Shown: piece by piece, positions 22,321-34,821 of the stretch
Position numbering within the stretch: position 1 is the first letter of the stretch
Layout: every line of letters begins with the position of its first letter
DNA from: Toxotes chatareus
Taxonomy: Eukaryota > Chordata > Actinopteri > Toxotidae
DNA: 64,000 bases
NCBI GenBank assembly: GCA_016801885.1
Contig: CM028897.1
Span: 18,597,501-18,661,500 of the forward strand
Direction of reading: 5' to 3'
Notes under the pieces: model-generated
What the model saw: only the letters and a program-made list of their open reading frames with translations
Told to the model about the DNA's origin: nothing
Databases searched by the model: none
Program-made: the position numbers and the translations under genes

Positions 22321-24334
22321 ACTAAAAAGAAAACCTTGCCACTCTACATCCAAACTCACTTAGGCTTTAATGCTAACTTGATTACATAACAGCAGGCTGA
22401 TGCGGTCTCTTCAGTACAGCTGAGTGAAGTCTTATGAGGACACGGAGATGCTAGATATCTCATCAATTGAATTAGACTGCTCTATGATCTCTCTTTGCAC
22501 CAAGCGTGATCATAACCAGTTACTGTGAAGGCAACAGTTACAGCTGGATACAAAACTACCTTAAGGAGCGGTTCATTTGAGGTATACAAGCTATGCAGCA
22601 ATTTAAGCACCCTTCAACACTGTAAACGGCCAAGTACAAGAGTTCCAATAATAGCTGACTGGGCTGGTTGCTAATAAGGGCAGGGTAAAGATTACCTGTA
22701 CTATAATGGCAAACATGGTAAATTTAGATTAACGTGCATTTCCACAGCACTTATTCCATCACTATATCAACAGAGTTGCGTCATATTGACCACTTCTCTG
22801 CTCCGACTTTCTCTTTTTTAACAGAAATACTGCACAAATGATTTACATTCACTTTTTTTTTTTTTTTTTAAATAACTGTTATGCTGCCGTCAATTCAAAC
22901 TTCCTGCAGCCATTTCACTTTAAAAGCCTAATATAGCGGGGAGGGATTATGCCCTTTCAGCTGCCGGCAGGACTGTGATGTGAAGTACCTGTGCAGGAAA
23001 TGTTAGGCTAAACACATCAAAAAAAAAAAAAAAAAAAAAAGGGAAAAATTAGGTGAGATAAACTCACCAGTGAACAAGAGAGTGACGAGCATGACGTGAC
23101 TCCTGTTGTACTGAGGGAGTTGAATTTTTAAAGACAATGGGTAAGCAACATTTGCGTGTTTGTGTGAAACAGATGGGGCCAGATGCTTGATGATATAGTG
23201 GTTACTCAGAGGGGAAGCTGGTCACCTGTTATAGCTGGCAAGGCCAGTGACCTGTTTTCTTCTGCAACTGAGTTGAAACTTTTCCGTACACAGTTTGTAC
23301 TTTGAATGGAGCCCAGCCAACCAGCTATGAATGAAGTGAAACAACAAATGCTACCTCTGCTTAACATATGACTTGAAATATTAAGTAATATTAAAATATA
23401 ATCACAGGCAAAATGCTATTAGACATTTATATTTAGCTTAGCTGGAACTGCAAAGGCAAGGGGGAATGTGAAGGCATCAGTACAGTACAGTGGCATTATT
23501 CACAGGGGGGGGCATGATGAAAAAGTGGCACTGCAAAGTAAAAGTTCTTGTCTCTTCAGGAAGGGATAATAGCAGAGCAACAGGTCAACATGCTGTAAAC
23601 AGACTTGTAATTGTTAATCCTGTTAGCATTAGATTTGCTCAACATTTCATCCTCTCTTCTGCTCATCCCTTCTTTTTGCATTGGTTTGCAGATCACAGAG
23701 CGTCTGATGTTAAGAGTGCAATTATTAAAAAAAATATAATAATAATAATAATATAAAGAAATAATCCTAAATCCTGTATAGATTATATATTATAGAACTG
23801 TATAGATTTCTGAAGAATATCTGAACTGTCAGAGAATGTGTCATGTTTATTTAAGTGAATACTTCCTTTCCTTTTCATTTGGCTTCTGTTCTTTGTCATC
23901 TTCTTTAATTCCACTAACACCCCCCCCCACCCACCTCCCCCAGTTCCATATCTCCTCCATTTTACTGACAATGTCACCTTTTTGTCAGACCACAACCAAA
24001 CAGTTTTAGTAACACCTCCAGGTAAATTCCACAGCGTCAGCTATCTGTCAGGCGCGTCACTAACTGAGGAGCAAAGGGAGCAGCGTTGAAAACTCGGTTT
24101 TAAAGAACAGAAACGTTTAGATTTCCGGTTTTTAGCTCAAGGCTCTTTTCAGAGAGATGGTTCAATGGTTCAGTGTCCTGTCAAAATCACATGGCTGTTG
24201 TAGGTAATGCATAAAAGCTGAAAAGCCGTGGCTGTGATGAGTGTCAGCAGCGTTAGCAAATGAAAAGGTCGGTTATGTGGGGGTCTGACCTCAGTGATTC
24301 TGAAAGGGTTCATAGAGTCGCTTTCCACTGGTGG

Positions 24335-24336
<2 letters not shown>

Positions 24337-24370
<34 letters not shown>

Positions 24371-24462
24371 GCACACAGACACACACAGACAGACAGACAG
24401 ACAGACACACACACACACACACGCATGCACACAGACACACACAGACAGACAGACAGACACAG

Positions 24463-24490
<28 letters not shown>
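24337..24490. repeat. Compound CA / CAGA satellite with internal duplication
   Basis: About 150 bp of alternating (CA)n and (CAGA)n. A block of roughly 60-65 bp (CA run, GCA.GCACACAGACAC, then four to five CAGA units) occurs twice in tandem. Three overlapping His/Thr-rich frames are artefacts of it. Confidence 0.92.
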
Positions 24491-24493
<3 letters not shown>

Positions 24494-24934
24494 TTGTTAT
24501 GTCACTATCAGTGCTGGTGTCCAGACAATTATTTCCTGGAGGTCAAAAAAAAAAAAAAAAAAGAAAGAGAAGAACAGCCAGACTCAGTGGATTACAAATA
24601 CACAAATATGTTCTACAACAAAGTACAATCTAAATATCGAGTGCAGACACTCAAACTATTCAAAGATTATATGTAAATACTGACTTTTGTGCGTAGTCCT
24701 CAGGGAATATGTTCAAGCTTTGTTCTTCTACGATCTTTTTATCCTCCCCTTGTCTCCCAAGGGACTCATATATATAGTGAAATTTTGGACCCAAGTGAGG
24801 CTCACAAACAAAACTCACAATTGGTTCGGAGATAACGTATTATTATATTATGTATTATATAACATATTTATGTAACATTTTTTCTATGGATTGAACAAAT
24901 GAGAAGTAACATGTTGATGCATGTTCAACTGTAT

Positions 24935-25290
24935 TTATATATATCGCCCAATCAGAACGTACATTACTTCAAGGCACTTCACAGAGGAAGGTCAGGACCT
25001 TACAATATTACAGGGAGAGACCCAGCAGTTCCTGCCATGTGCAAACTCTTGGCGACAGTGGAGAAGAAAAACTCCTCCGACAGAACCGGATTCAGGGTGG
25101 GCAGGAGTCTGCCTCAGCCGGCTGGGCTGAGGCAGGAGGAATGGGTGAGAGAGGGGAAGAGAGGAGAGAAAGAGAGAGAGCATGAACAGCTGGATGTGCT
25201 GTTGTATTCCGGCACAGTCAGACCGGTTGTAATAGGTGTAGCAATATCATTAATAATAACAGCGATGACAATGATCATAATAATGAGTGT
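24935..25290 (+). mobile_element. SINE-like teleost interspersed repeat
   Basis: The stretch contains AAGGCACTTCACAGAGGAAG, GGTCAGGACCTTACAATATT, ACAGGGAGAGACCCAGCAGT, TGGCGACAGTGGAGAAG and GAAAAACTCC. It ends in a trinucleotide-rich ATAATAA stretch. These are hallmark strings of a repeat found in thousands of copies in fish genomes, usually as AAGGTCAAGACCTTACA...CTTGGCGACAGTGG. I cannot define its ends or its polymerase III boxes, so the class is tentative. Confidence 0.65.
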
Positions 25291-25539
25291 TGAGTAGTAG
25301 TGGAAACTCCACAGTGAGAGACATTTAAGTTAATGCGTTTTGGTTTCCTGTCTTTATCCTAAGCTAAGCTAACTAGCTGCTGGCAGCAGCTTCATATTTA
25401 TAGTGCAAACAGCTGTGTATTAGTATCAATCTTATCATTTCACTCTCAGCAAGGAGGCAAATAAGTGCATCTTCCCATAAAGTGTAAATAAAAAATAGTT
25501 TAGAAGATTTAGTATAGTATATATAGTAATCCTTTACAA

Positions 25540-26080
25540 TCTTTCTTTTGACTTAAGGAGACATCTCAGTGTTACAGCTTAGGTGGTCTTCTAGTTGGCT
25601 TACAGTAGCTTTTGTAGTAGGTGAAAACAGTTGTATAACATCTTCTAGGGAACGGAAGGAGCTTTTCTTTTGAAAAGAAAAAAAAAACAAAAAACGAGCT
25701 GATGAAATCATCAGGCTTATCCAAGCCTGGTTATGAGACATTTTGAACAGAAAGCCTGCATTGCAAACTAGAATTGTGATACCGTCCCAGACACTGCAGC
25801 CACTCGGGATGTTCTCCATGGTACAGCTGTAGAAAATCCTGAAATTCTGTTGGCCTGAGCCAAACTTCCTGGGCTGCCTGAGATAATAGATTCACAGCTG
25901 TGCCTTCTTAACCGCAGTTCCTGAGCGTGGATCCCATGACAGGTTCTCTGTGCCCTGCACACCAAAGAACAAAAGCGCTAACTCTCCCTGTCTGCTTCCG
26001 CTAATGGAGGAATGCTCGCCTGTAATCCACCACCACCTGCTCGGTCTTACTGATGTTAAAGCAGAGGTTATCTGGCTGTT
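25540..26080 (-). mobile_element. Decayed LINE reverse transcriptase 3' fragment (CR1/L2-like)
   Basis: Minus-strand frames contain in order LCFNISKTEQVVVDYRR, then GVQGTENLSWDP, VKKAQL, YYLRQPRKFG, FRIFYSCTMENIPSGCSVW. These line up with the C-terminal part of fish non-LTR retrotransposon reverse transcriptases (pattern N-ISKTKE-VVDFRR, FLGV-I-ENLSW, VKKAQQRLYFLR-LRKFG, FY-CTIESILSGCITVW). Stop codons and frameshifts break it, and the upstream RT core and endonuclease are missing. It is a dead 5'-truncated copy lying on the same strand as thra. Confidence 0.75.
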
Positions 26081-27709
26081 GGTGAGCGTCACGGTGACGA
26101 AGCACGCGCGTGGCCTTGCTCGCAGTCGTCGGTCCAAACATAGCATGAGGAAGCCCAAGAGGAAATAGAAAAAAAAAGTTCAAGGTTCAAAGGATACCCA
26201 CGCTCTCATGTTTTGAATAACTGACAGGGAAATCAGATGACATCACGGCAATAAATTTCACTGAAGAGAAACCCTGCCTGCAACCACTGACCGTGTTACA
26301 TCACACTGCTGTCACACGAAGGGTGACAGGGTTAGCATGGATGCAGAGTGTGTGTGTGTGTGTGTCAGATGTTGGGCAGTCAGGTATGGTCATGTGGTGA
26401 GAAAGTTGGTGTCAATAAAAAAGAAAATGTGACAAAGTGCAACAAAATTCATCATGACACGCGTGAAGCACGTGACTTCAGATCCACCTAATGACCTCCA
26501 GTCTAAAGTGACATTTATCCACAGCTCTTTTAATTAACTCCCTGCATTGAAATGAATAATATGACACATTTTGAGGCCGTTACACGCTTTCACAGCAAAT
26601 CTGCTTAGAAAACTGGCAACAATTCAGAGACGCAAACATCTCTCTGTCTTCAATTAAGGTGTGGGAAACATCGGGAAACACTTAACGTAGATTTATTCAC
26701 ACCTCGGTACAAAAATCGCCCATTGCTTACTTCATTATTTGCGCATGCCACATACACACTTTAGCAGGTCAAATGGCCGAGAGGCTTGTGAATTAATACA
26801 CAGCTGTTGTGTTTGCTGCTGAGAGGTTACCTGAGGAGAAGGCCTCGCAAAGAGAGGAAGAATTTTGAAGGAGGAGCAGAGGAGGGAAAAGCCTATTTGT
26901 TCATTTTAGATACAGAGCCATGCCATTCATAGCACAGTCATTAAGTTTCTTAAAAAAAATCTACAATAACATGTTTTGTAATAGTTTTTATCAGTTTTCC
27001 ACACATTTTATGCTACACCCTTTTACATGCGCTTTGATTTTTTTCCTACTTTTTGTCAAAAAAATCTGCCCTTTGGCTAAATGTAGCGCATTTACATGGT
27101 ATTGATGTTAATTACTGTGTGCTCTCCCTGACAAACAAACAAATAGATATTTGTCTGTGGGGAAAAAAAGAAATCAGTGCATAAATATACTGGCTTTAAG
27201 TGACTTTTACACTCGAGTTAAATGTATAAAAGAAGAGCTGAAAAGAATAATGCGATGTAATGCAACGTCACCATGGCTACCCTATGTAGATGTTCAACCA
27301 AACTTGTCTAAGAACTGGACAACTGTCAAATACACACTCCAAACAAATAGAATGCAGTGGATTAACAAAAGTTTGTGTGTCCACCCTTATTGTAAGAAAC
27401 AAGGAAGTTCACTCTTTGGTCCCCCCTCCCCTATGCCATCATCGACCCGGCCGTTGGGCATACTGGGACAAATCCTGGTGGGCCGCTGCTTCAGTAGACC
27501 GACAAGAAATCCATAAAGTTTTACTGATCTTGAATAAATGCTTGAATAAATCTGACCTCAGCAAAGGGCAGTTGTTGATATGTTGCCAAACCTGAATGGA
27601 TTTACCTTTCAATCTGATCATGGAAATGACAGGCTGCTTTCTTCGGTTATTGTAGTTAATAATCCAGTTTACATGTTAACAGATACCAAACTCTACAGAA
27701 GCTTTGATC

Positions 27710-27880
27710 ACACCTTCTTTGCACTTGTGACAAAGTTAGTCATTGTGCCAAATTCCATGCAAACCATACAAAGCTGTTGAGATATTTTACTCACGATTCA
27801 TCATCTGGGAACCATGAACATCTGCACAGAATGTTATGGCAATCCATCCAGCAGTTGTCGAGACTGTTGTTGAGATCTGT
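27710..27880. repeat. Dispersed percomorph-type repeat copy (fragment)
   Basis: GCTGTTGAGATATTTTACTC, GGGAACCATGAACATCTGCA and TGGCAATCCATCCAGCAGTT follow the order of the family consensus seen at 14255-14560. Confidence 0.6.
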
Positions 27881-28720
27881 TTCCAATTAGAAGCAGGTTT
27901 CAGGTTTCTTTAAACTCTATCTAATCTCCATTGAGTCTTTCTTGTCTTTTTCTCTTAGCAAAGAGTACTGTACAAAACATTCATATTGCACATAGTGCAC
28001 ATATTGCTACTTACATCACTCAAAATGTCACCCGTGGCAGACTCCATCAGCTATAAATTTAATGCCAAAAGTAGATTACTAACGGGCAAAGTGAACTGTA
28101 TTCATCATAACTAATGTCTAGTTAGCTATTTACAGACTGGTGTCTGTAATCAGCCAAAGATCGTATGATAGAGAAGGAAACACCACGCTGTAATTTTGCT
28201 CTTTCACTGTGAGTTGACTGTTTTCACAGCTCCAAAATAACTTCAAAGTGTCCAAAATCCAAAGTGGTGTGATCTGAAGATGTTTTGTTTTTTTTCTATT
28301 CTGTGTTTCCATTTAATTTTGTTTCAACGTTTTAATGATTTCAGCTCATTACAGCTCAGTACTATACTTTTATGTACACATCCTTTTTATTAACCCTATT
28401 TAATACATAATGCTACTCATCTCATTTTCATTTTGACACTCAGGAATGTTGGAATCTAAATTGGTGTGAACTCCATGATGAATTTTAAAGGATTTGGTTT
28501 AGATATTGCTCTCATGATCAGCAGTGTTCCCTCAATTCTGTTCTGTTAAACCAAGTCTGATGCACAGTGGCGCCCTGAAGTCAGTGATTAGTATTTATAA
28601 ATATATGGGGGATATTCTAAGCACAGAGAAATGCAACCATCTCATTTGCAACATGAAATAAAAGCTGTTACCAGCACTTTAACAGACATACATAAATACA
28701 TAAGACATACTTCCACGATT

Positions 28721-28744
28721 ACACACACACACACACACACACAC
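28721..28744. repeat. (CA)12 microsatellite
   Basis: Perfect AC dinucleotide tract. Confidence 0.95.
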
Positions 28745-29098
28745 TCACACACTCACACAAACACAGCTACAACTCTTCTATTTAGTTGTCAATTGAATTA
28801 CAATTGTGAAAGTCAACTGTGTCGTGAAATATTCAGAGGCTTCACACCGCAGTTAATTTTAAACACACACAGAAATAGGCAAACACACACACACTCACAC
28901 ACACCAATTTCTATTTCTATTCTATCCTTCTCCAGGCTATATGAAGTTTTGCAATGTCTCTGTTTGGATGAATGTGAGTGAGTGTGTGTGTGTGTGTCTC
29001 TACCCAGAATGCTCTGTGACTCAGATATCACAGAAGGGAGGGGTCAGGGCATGAGGCAGCGCTCACAAGAACACGTGCATGCTCAGTGACACTATGTA

Positions 29099-29124
29099 TG
29101 TGTGTGTGTGTGTGTGTGTGTGTG
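29099..29124. repeat. (GT)n microsatellite
   Basis: Perfect GT dinucleotide tract of about 26 bp. Confidence 0.95.
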
Positions 29125-30587
29125 CCTTCTCACGGAGACACACGCACATGCGCACAAACACAAAGCGACAATCCCCTGTTGATGTCACATATTGAGGTGT
29201 CCTGAGCTGTCCTCTGCTTTCTGTGGCTCCATCTGCCCTCACTGCTCCTAATCCAGCTCTCTCCACTCCACTAATCCACACACCCACACACACACACACC
29301 TATAGCTGCATAAACATGCACATACACAAACAAACATCTCTGCTGGCAGAAAGCAGATGGATGCACCTTCATACACACATAGACATACACATACATGTTC
29401 AATAGTACAAACCCAGCTGCTCACACACACTCAAACTACAGAGGCCTCTGCCAAAGCTCAATTATCTCCCAAGGTAGATGCTATTTAACCTTGTGTTGGC
29501 TACATCGTAAACTACTCACATGAGGTAACCATTGTGATGGGTACACCAAAGGTCAAACTGTCATCAAAAATCAATGCCTCTCTCTCTTTGCTGAAAGCAT
29601 GACTATGGATGCAGCATGCTTTGGTTTGAATAATAATACGTCAGGAGAAAACCAAAAGCTTCAGGCCGGCTGATAATGTCAGGTGAAAGGTTATAAGGTC
29701 AAAGCAAAGGACTGATATTGTTCTTTCTATCTGAAGAGTTAATGTGCACAGTGAACTCTGTGCCATAGTGGCCTTCAGGTTTTGAGGCAGAGAAAAATGA
29801 AATGTGTTTTGTCTTAGTGATTAAACACACGACCGCCCCCAAAAATTGGTAAAAACGACAACAGCAGCCGTACACACTGCATTCCAACGCAACCAATACA
29901 GCATCAATATTATCAACAATAATAATACAGAAGTTTCACATGATGTTTTAGTATCAGTGTGGAACTGTTGGTGCCCAAGATAAATTGACATCCAATATAA
30001 AGTATTTAAAAAAACTTTGATGTGTTACCGGGTAAAAAAAAAGACAACATATTGTTTCTATGATTGGTAACCCCTGTACAATTTCTAGATGGTGCTGATA
30101 CTACAATTAAACACAATTGTGAAGAATGTGGTAGCTGTTGTTGACCTTGCTTGCTGAGGAGGTGGTTGGAATGTGACTGGCTAAAAAGTATGAAACAAAA
30201 AGGCACACTGTAATAATAATGTAAATAAAAAAATTATGTTATTATTATGTTATTGGAAAAAAACTAAATCAATGAATTCCATAATAACTCGAGTGGGTTA
30301 TTGTGAAAATCGAGAATGATAAAAATATATATATATAATAATAATAATGAGCAGAGTTTGAAATTGTTTCACAAATGATTGTTTCATTTATATATTTTAC
30401 ACAATTTAATCTTATGATTATTATTAGTGATTATTCATATCATAATTATTTATCTAATATGCAGCACTTTGGGGCTCCATATTCTCACATCCTGGATGGA
30501 TAATGAGGGGTTTTACTTGTTGGCTCTGAACCCAGCCTCTGTGAATTTATGTAATGAAGGGGTGAAGGCAGAATGTGTGTGTCTGAC

Positions 30588-30634
<47 letters not shown>

Positions 30635-33089
30635 CTGCACGTGCCGGAGAAACAGTGAGGGCACAGATGGCAGTGTGACGCACTGTTCTGCCTTTCCTTT
30701 TACCTCTCCCAAAAATACACTAAATACACCATAGCCCTCACCCCTGTCTGCCCCCCCCGCACCATCCAGCCAGACTGCATCCTTTTCTTTATTTATTTAT
30801 ATAGCTTGTGCTGCACAACCACTCATCTGTTATTAATAAAATCGCTCATATTCTATTCCTCCTTTCATTAAGGCATCATGCTGAATTGATCCATACTTCT
30901 ACAAACACGGCTGAATGGTATGAGGTGCTCGTTTCAGGAATGTGAGAACTCAAATTATTCAAACATGTATTGAGTTGGTACACCTCTCCATCTTTCATCC
31001 ATCCATCCATCAATCCATCCATCTATGCCTGCAGCTATTCTTTCATCTGTCAGTTCTGTCAAATCACTGTTAATCTGTGCTTTCCTTTCATGTTTACATC
31101 AAAGATGACCACACACACACAGAGGCAGTACAATCTATGACAGCATTATACTGCCAAAATCCTCAAGCGCATACGAGATCCACGCGAGTGGATGCTGAGG
31201 AGCCGCGCACGCATATTTATTTTTTCATGAGCCCTTTCACAGCACTAGTGCGCAGAACATCTCGATAGCGATATTGCGTTGAGGGGAAACCATACTTTGA
31301 GCACCGCAGAACCACGAAAGGAACGAGTGACTGTTAACAATGGACGCACAACTACTGTCACTGATTTGCTGCTCATAAAACTTGCTTGCTGCTCGCTCAC
31401 AAGTACATTTTCTTTTTGACAGTAAGTGGATGGACTCAGTCACTCTTAATTTAACTGGTTGAGCAGATAGGTACGGCAACAGCAGTTGGACAAACCACTT
31501 CTACATGAAAAGTGGCCTGAGAGCTATAGATATATATAAAACTGACTTGACTTAAATGTGTACAATTATAAAAGTATATATCTTCAGATAAACTGGGCTG
31601 ACTGAGAAAAAAAAAAAAAGAGTAATTTACCTCTCTGAAACTTTTTTCAACTTCAGTGGAGATTGACAGCCAGTTGGACAAGCAGTCTAAATAAAAGAAG
31701 GGGGTCAGGGATAAGAAACCAAAAACAGGCTAATGTACCATCCACTGGTGACCAACAGTTACATCATACAATCAGTAATGACACTGAGTTATTATCTCAA
31801 AGCATGGTTTCCTCCTCACACGCTCAAATATTGCTCGTGAGTGCTGTGAAAGCTGTAATATGCCTGCACACACACGGCTCCTCTACATCTGCGCAAGTGG
31901 ATCTCATTTGCGCTTGTGGATTTTGGCAGGATAATGCTGTCATAAGAATCCATCACATTCCATTCAACACACACACACACACACACACAAATCCTCTGTC
32001 TCACCCTTTTTCGTCCCCCTCTGACGAGTTGCTATCCTGCTTGTTGGACATTGGCTCCATTCAGCCTCAGTACCGTCCAGCGGCCAATCACAGGACAACG
32101 AGGCGGACCCCGACCTCGCCAGCCTGCTCAGCATTCGCCAGCGGCCCCTTCAACAGACAGCCATTTGAGAATCTGGGTGGCGACTGGCTGGGAGGAGCAC
32201 GGTGGGAAGGACATCAGGGGGAGTAAAAGAAAGAAAGACAGAGAAAGAAGACACAGTAAGAGATGGACACTTAGAGACATTAACATTAACACAAAATCTT
32301 ATATTAAATTTTGAATACACACCATTGTATAACATTTCATATATGGTTTCTATGTTTATCATGTAAATGCTCCATGTCAATCCTGTATATTTACATGCAA
32401 CCATGTCAATACTCAGAGTTTCTGTACATTAAAACTTGTGCAATGCTTTTCTAGATTTTATTCTAGGACATTTGTTTGTTTTCAGAGTGTGTTCATTTAA
32501 TTGCACAGTCCCAAGTTGCCTTGGTGGAGAAGAAGACCATCAGAGCAAAGCTTTTCATGGTGGGACTGCATAGATTATTTACTTCAATCCCCATTAGCTG
32601 TCACTAACGAAAATGCTTCTCCTCTTGGGGTCCATAAAAATTACTATTAGCTACTACTATTTCATGTGGTTCTGTCACATGAAATGATGTAAAATAAAAA
32701 TGAGTGAAGGTAATATTACATGAAGTGTTCTGATGTTCATACATCACAACTCAACTGTACTTTTCCATGTTTTCTTTTCCAGAAATGTGCATAGAGCTTT
32801 TGAACTTTTAAATACCTGGAACTGATTAAAAAAAAAAAAAAAAAAAACAACAACCCCAAAACAGTTTATGTTCTATTTCAGATCAGATCTGCTTATGAAA
32901 CATCGCTATAAGAACGAGAGGCTGCAGCTATGCTAGTCTAGTGGCTGAGTTACACATAACTGCTCTGATCAGTGGGAACACAAACACTCAATAAGCTGAA
33001 CTCAGTATTTGTAGAGGATAAAGGAGCTCAGTATGTTTGATGGTTTTGCTTAGTTTGTGAACAGGCTTACAAATTTAATAGACAAGACT

Positions 33090-33195
33090 TTATGAGTAGC
33101 CCAGTGATAGACTGGCGACCACCTCTCTCCCAGTGTCAACTGGGACTGGCGCCAGCCCCCTGCTACCCTCAGAGGATAAGCAGTGCAGCTAATAG
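33090..33195 (+). repeat. LINE/SINE 3'-tail-like fragment
   Basis: GTGATAGACTGGCGACC, CCAGTGTCAACTGGGACTGG, CCAGCCCCCTGC and GGATAAGCAGT with AATAGATGGG match the common fish tail GTGATAGACTGGCGACCTGTCC...GGATAAGCGG...ATGGATGG. The copy at 38227-38330 is its duplicate. Confidence 0.65.
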
Positions 33196-33814
33196 ATGGG
33201 ATTTCTTGAGTTCATTTGCTAGACTCAAATGTCTTGGCTATATTTATAGATGTTGCTTAATTTTGATCTGCTCTGAAGGGATTTCTTCAGTTCAGACTGA
33301 GAAATCTTTCTCCCCTGCTAAAAACTGAAACATTAGCTTAACTTAAAGGTACGACAGTCAGGGTCTGACCCTTTAACCCGATTCATTTAATTTCCTCGTT
33401 AAATGTTTGAACAGACTTCATAGAGACTAGCAATTCTTCTACAATACACCCTCTGTGTTCACTGTGCCCTGGTCACCACTACAATCCTGGATCTATTAGA
33501 GGAAACGGACTCCGGCCAAATCTAATTTACTATAAGCTACTTACAAGTTCTCTGAAAGGAATTTAGGATTTAATTGTACTCCACAATTTTCACGAGCGTT
33601 TTGTCACCTTTTTATTCTCTCTCTGTGGCATATTTGTCTGCAAAGTGGTTTGGATACATGGACAGTTTAAACTGTGAAACATTCAGATGAATAAATAACT
33701 TTATACTGGCCTAAAAGACAGAAGGTGGAGGGAGAGTAGGATACATTTTTGATATGGCTCCAGGAACAGCAGTGTGTGTTGATCCGTTGGTAGGCAGGTC
33801 AGTTGACTGGACTT

Positions 33815-33925
33815 TTGATTGTAATGCTTTGGTCCAGACTGAAATATTTTTACAACTATTGAATGGATTGCTGTCCACTTTGCATGGTCCCCATAGGACA
33901 CTGACTTCGGTGAAACCCCAGACTT
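33815..33925. repeat. Dispersed percomorph-type repeat copy, reverse orientation
   Basis: TTTGGTCCAGACTGAAATAT, CAACTATTGAATGGATTGC and ATGGTCCCCATAGGA are the reverse complement of the family motifs seen elsewhere in the window. Confidence 0.6.
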
Positions 33926-34821
33926 CAACATGAGGTGAAGCAAAATGTCAACAACATTCAGATGAAGTGTTTAATATTTGCTACAGACATTCATCGAGAT
34001 GAATTCTAACAACTGTTAATGAACCTCTGCACCATCAGGTCAATATGTTTAGTAAAGAAATCTTCAATATAAGTGTTTCTTTTCTTTTTCTTTTTTTTTT
34101 TATTTACAAGAAAACATTCTGTGGACACCTTTAAAAATGGAGGCCAACAAAAACAGCTAGAACAGAGTTTCATTATTGTACTAGAATGTATGAAGAACAA
34201 AGCTACCAGGTATTTTTGAGCTACGTTGCCTTGGTTCTTGAAGTGTACAGGATGTCATGGAGCCATATTTATGCATTAACTTAAAGTTATAATATTGCCA
34301 CTGTATCAAACCTCACTGTTTATCCTCACTATCCTCACAGTTTCTACTATTTATTGGTGAGTCAATTTTCAATCAAGGCCATCCAATGCATATACATTTC
34401 TGGTGGAATCCACCTTTCAGTAACATACAAGTACAATAGTACAAAAGCAATACATGCACGTAATGTGGAAGACAGTCCCTGACTGTGAGTTCAGTAGTGA
34501 CTGCTGGTGTACAACTACTATAATCCTGTCTGTACTTCTTCTATTACTGTTAAAGCAACAACGATACTACAACTACAGTACTTGTAGTGTGATACTTGAT
34601 TTTTTGGGGGCTTATACCAATAACAAAATTTAAACATTAAAGAGTAAGTACATGCCCAGTAAAAATCCTGCTCGCTCTGCCATCTAGTGGCTGCTGCAAG
34701 CTCTGTCCATGCCATGACGTACGAATTCACAGTGATTTACACTGCAACGTAAAACTACATCAACGTCGAGCAGAAAACACCTGACCACCCCGCCTGTGAT
34801 GGCTCGTCAATGGCTCAATAA

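Larger units (their letters stand above)
19066..24336. other. thra 5' intron or upstream region, no gene recognised
   Basis: The true first coding exon of thra should be on the minus strand at or beyond this stretch. I see a (GAA)n tract (19108-19130) serving as the pyrimidine tract of the adjacent acceptor, a dispersed-repeat fragment (19255-19420), a 25-A run (about 19925), a pyrimidine-rich block at 21890-22320 and poly-T/poly-A runs near 22855 and 23020. None of the short open frames has a recognisable product. Confidence 0.6.
26081..30246. other. Non-coding stretch before the 4.6-kb duplication
   Basis: Nothing coding is recognised. It includes a dispersed-repeat fragment (27710-27880) with TGGCAATCCATCCAGCAGTT, a CA tract at 28721-28744, a GT tract at 29099-29124 and further CA-rich patches near 28860-29000 and 29278-29300. 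Confidence 0.6.
30247..34821 (+). repeat. 4.6-kb direct duplication, copy 1
   Basis: This segment begins ATGTTATTGGAAAAAAACTA and ends GGCTCAATAA. It is repeated in the same orientation at 35382-39959. Reading the two side by side shows only scattered substitutions and small indels, many in homopolymers: for example TTCATGAGCCC against TTCGCGAGCCC, ATTGCTCGTG against ATTGCTTGTG, GCATATACATTT against GCATATGCATTT. Identity is well above 99 percent by eye. A 187-codon open frame (31663-32226) starts at TTG, crosses a CA repeat and appears in both copies. Being this recent, its preservation says nothing about function. Confidence 0.95.

Noticed and set aside
23040..23095. Minus-strand MLVTLLFTG followed by GTGAGT, like a signal-peptide exon
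   Set aside because: Nine codons only, the phase does not fit thra, and no partner exon is found.
29166..29215. Minus-strand MEPQKAEDSSG frame that could splice to the thra A/B exon in phase
   Set aside because: The needed donor (AT|GTGACA) is poor and the peptide only superficially resembles fish TR-alpha N-termini.
31177..31192. ATCCAC-GCGA-GTGGAT small inverted repeat containing a dioxin-response-like core
   Set aside because: A single short motif is expected by chance in a window this long; no supporting promoter signals.
31663..32226. 187-codon open frame present in both 4.6-kb copies
   Set aside because: It starts at TTG, includes a Thr-His run from a CA repeat, and has no recognisable domain. 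Its presence in both copies only reflects a recent duplication.
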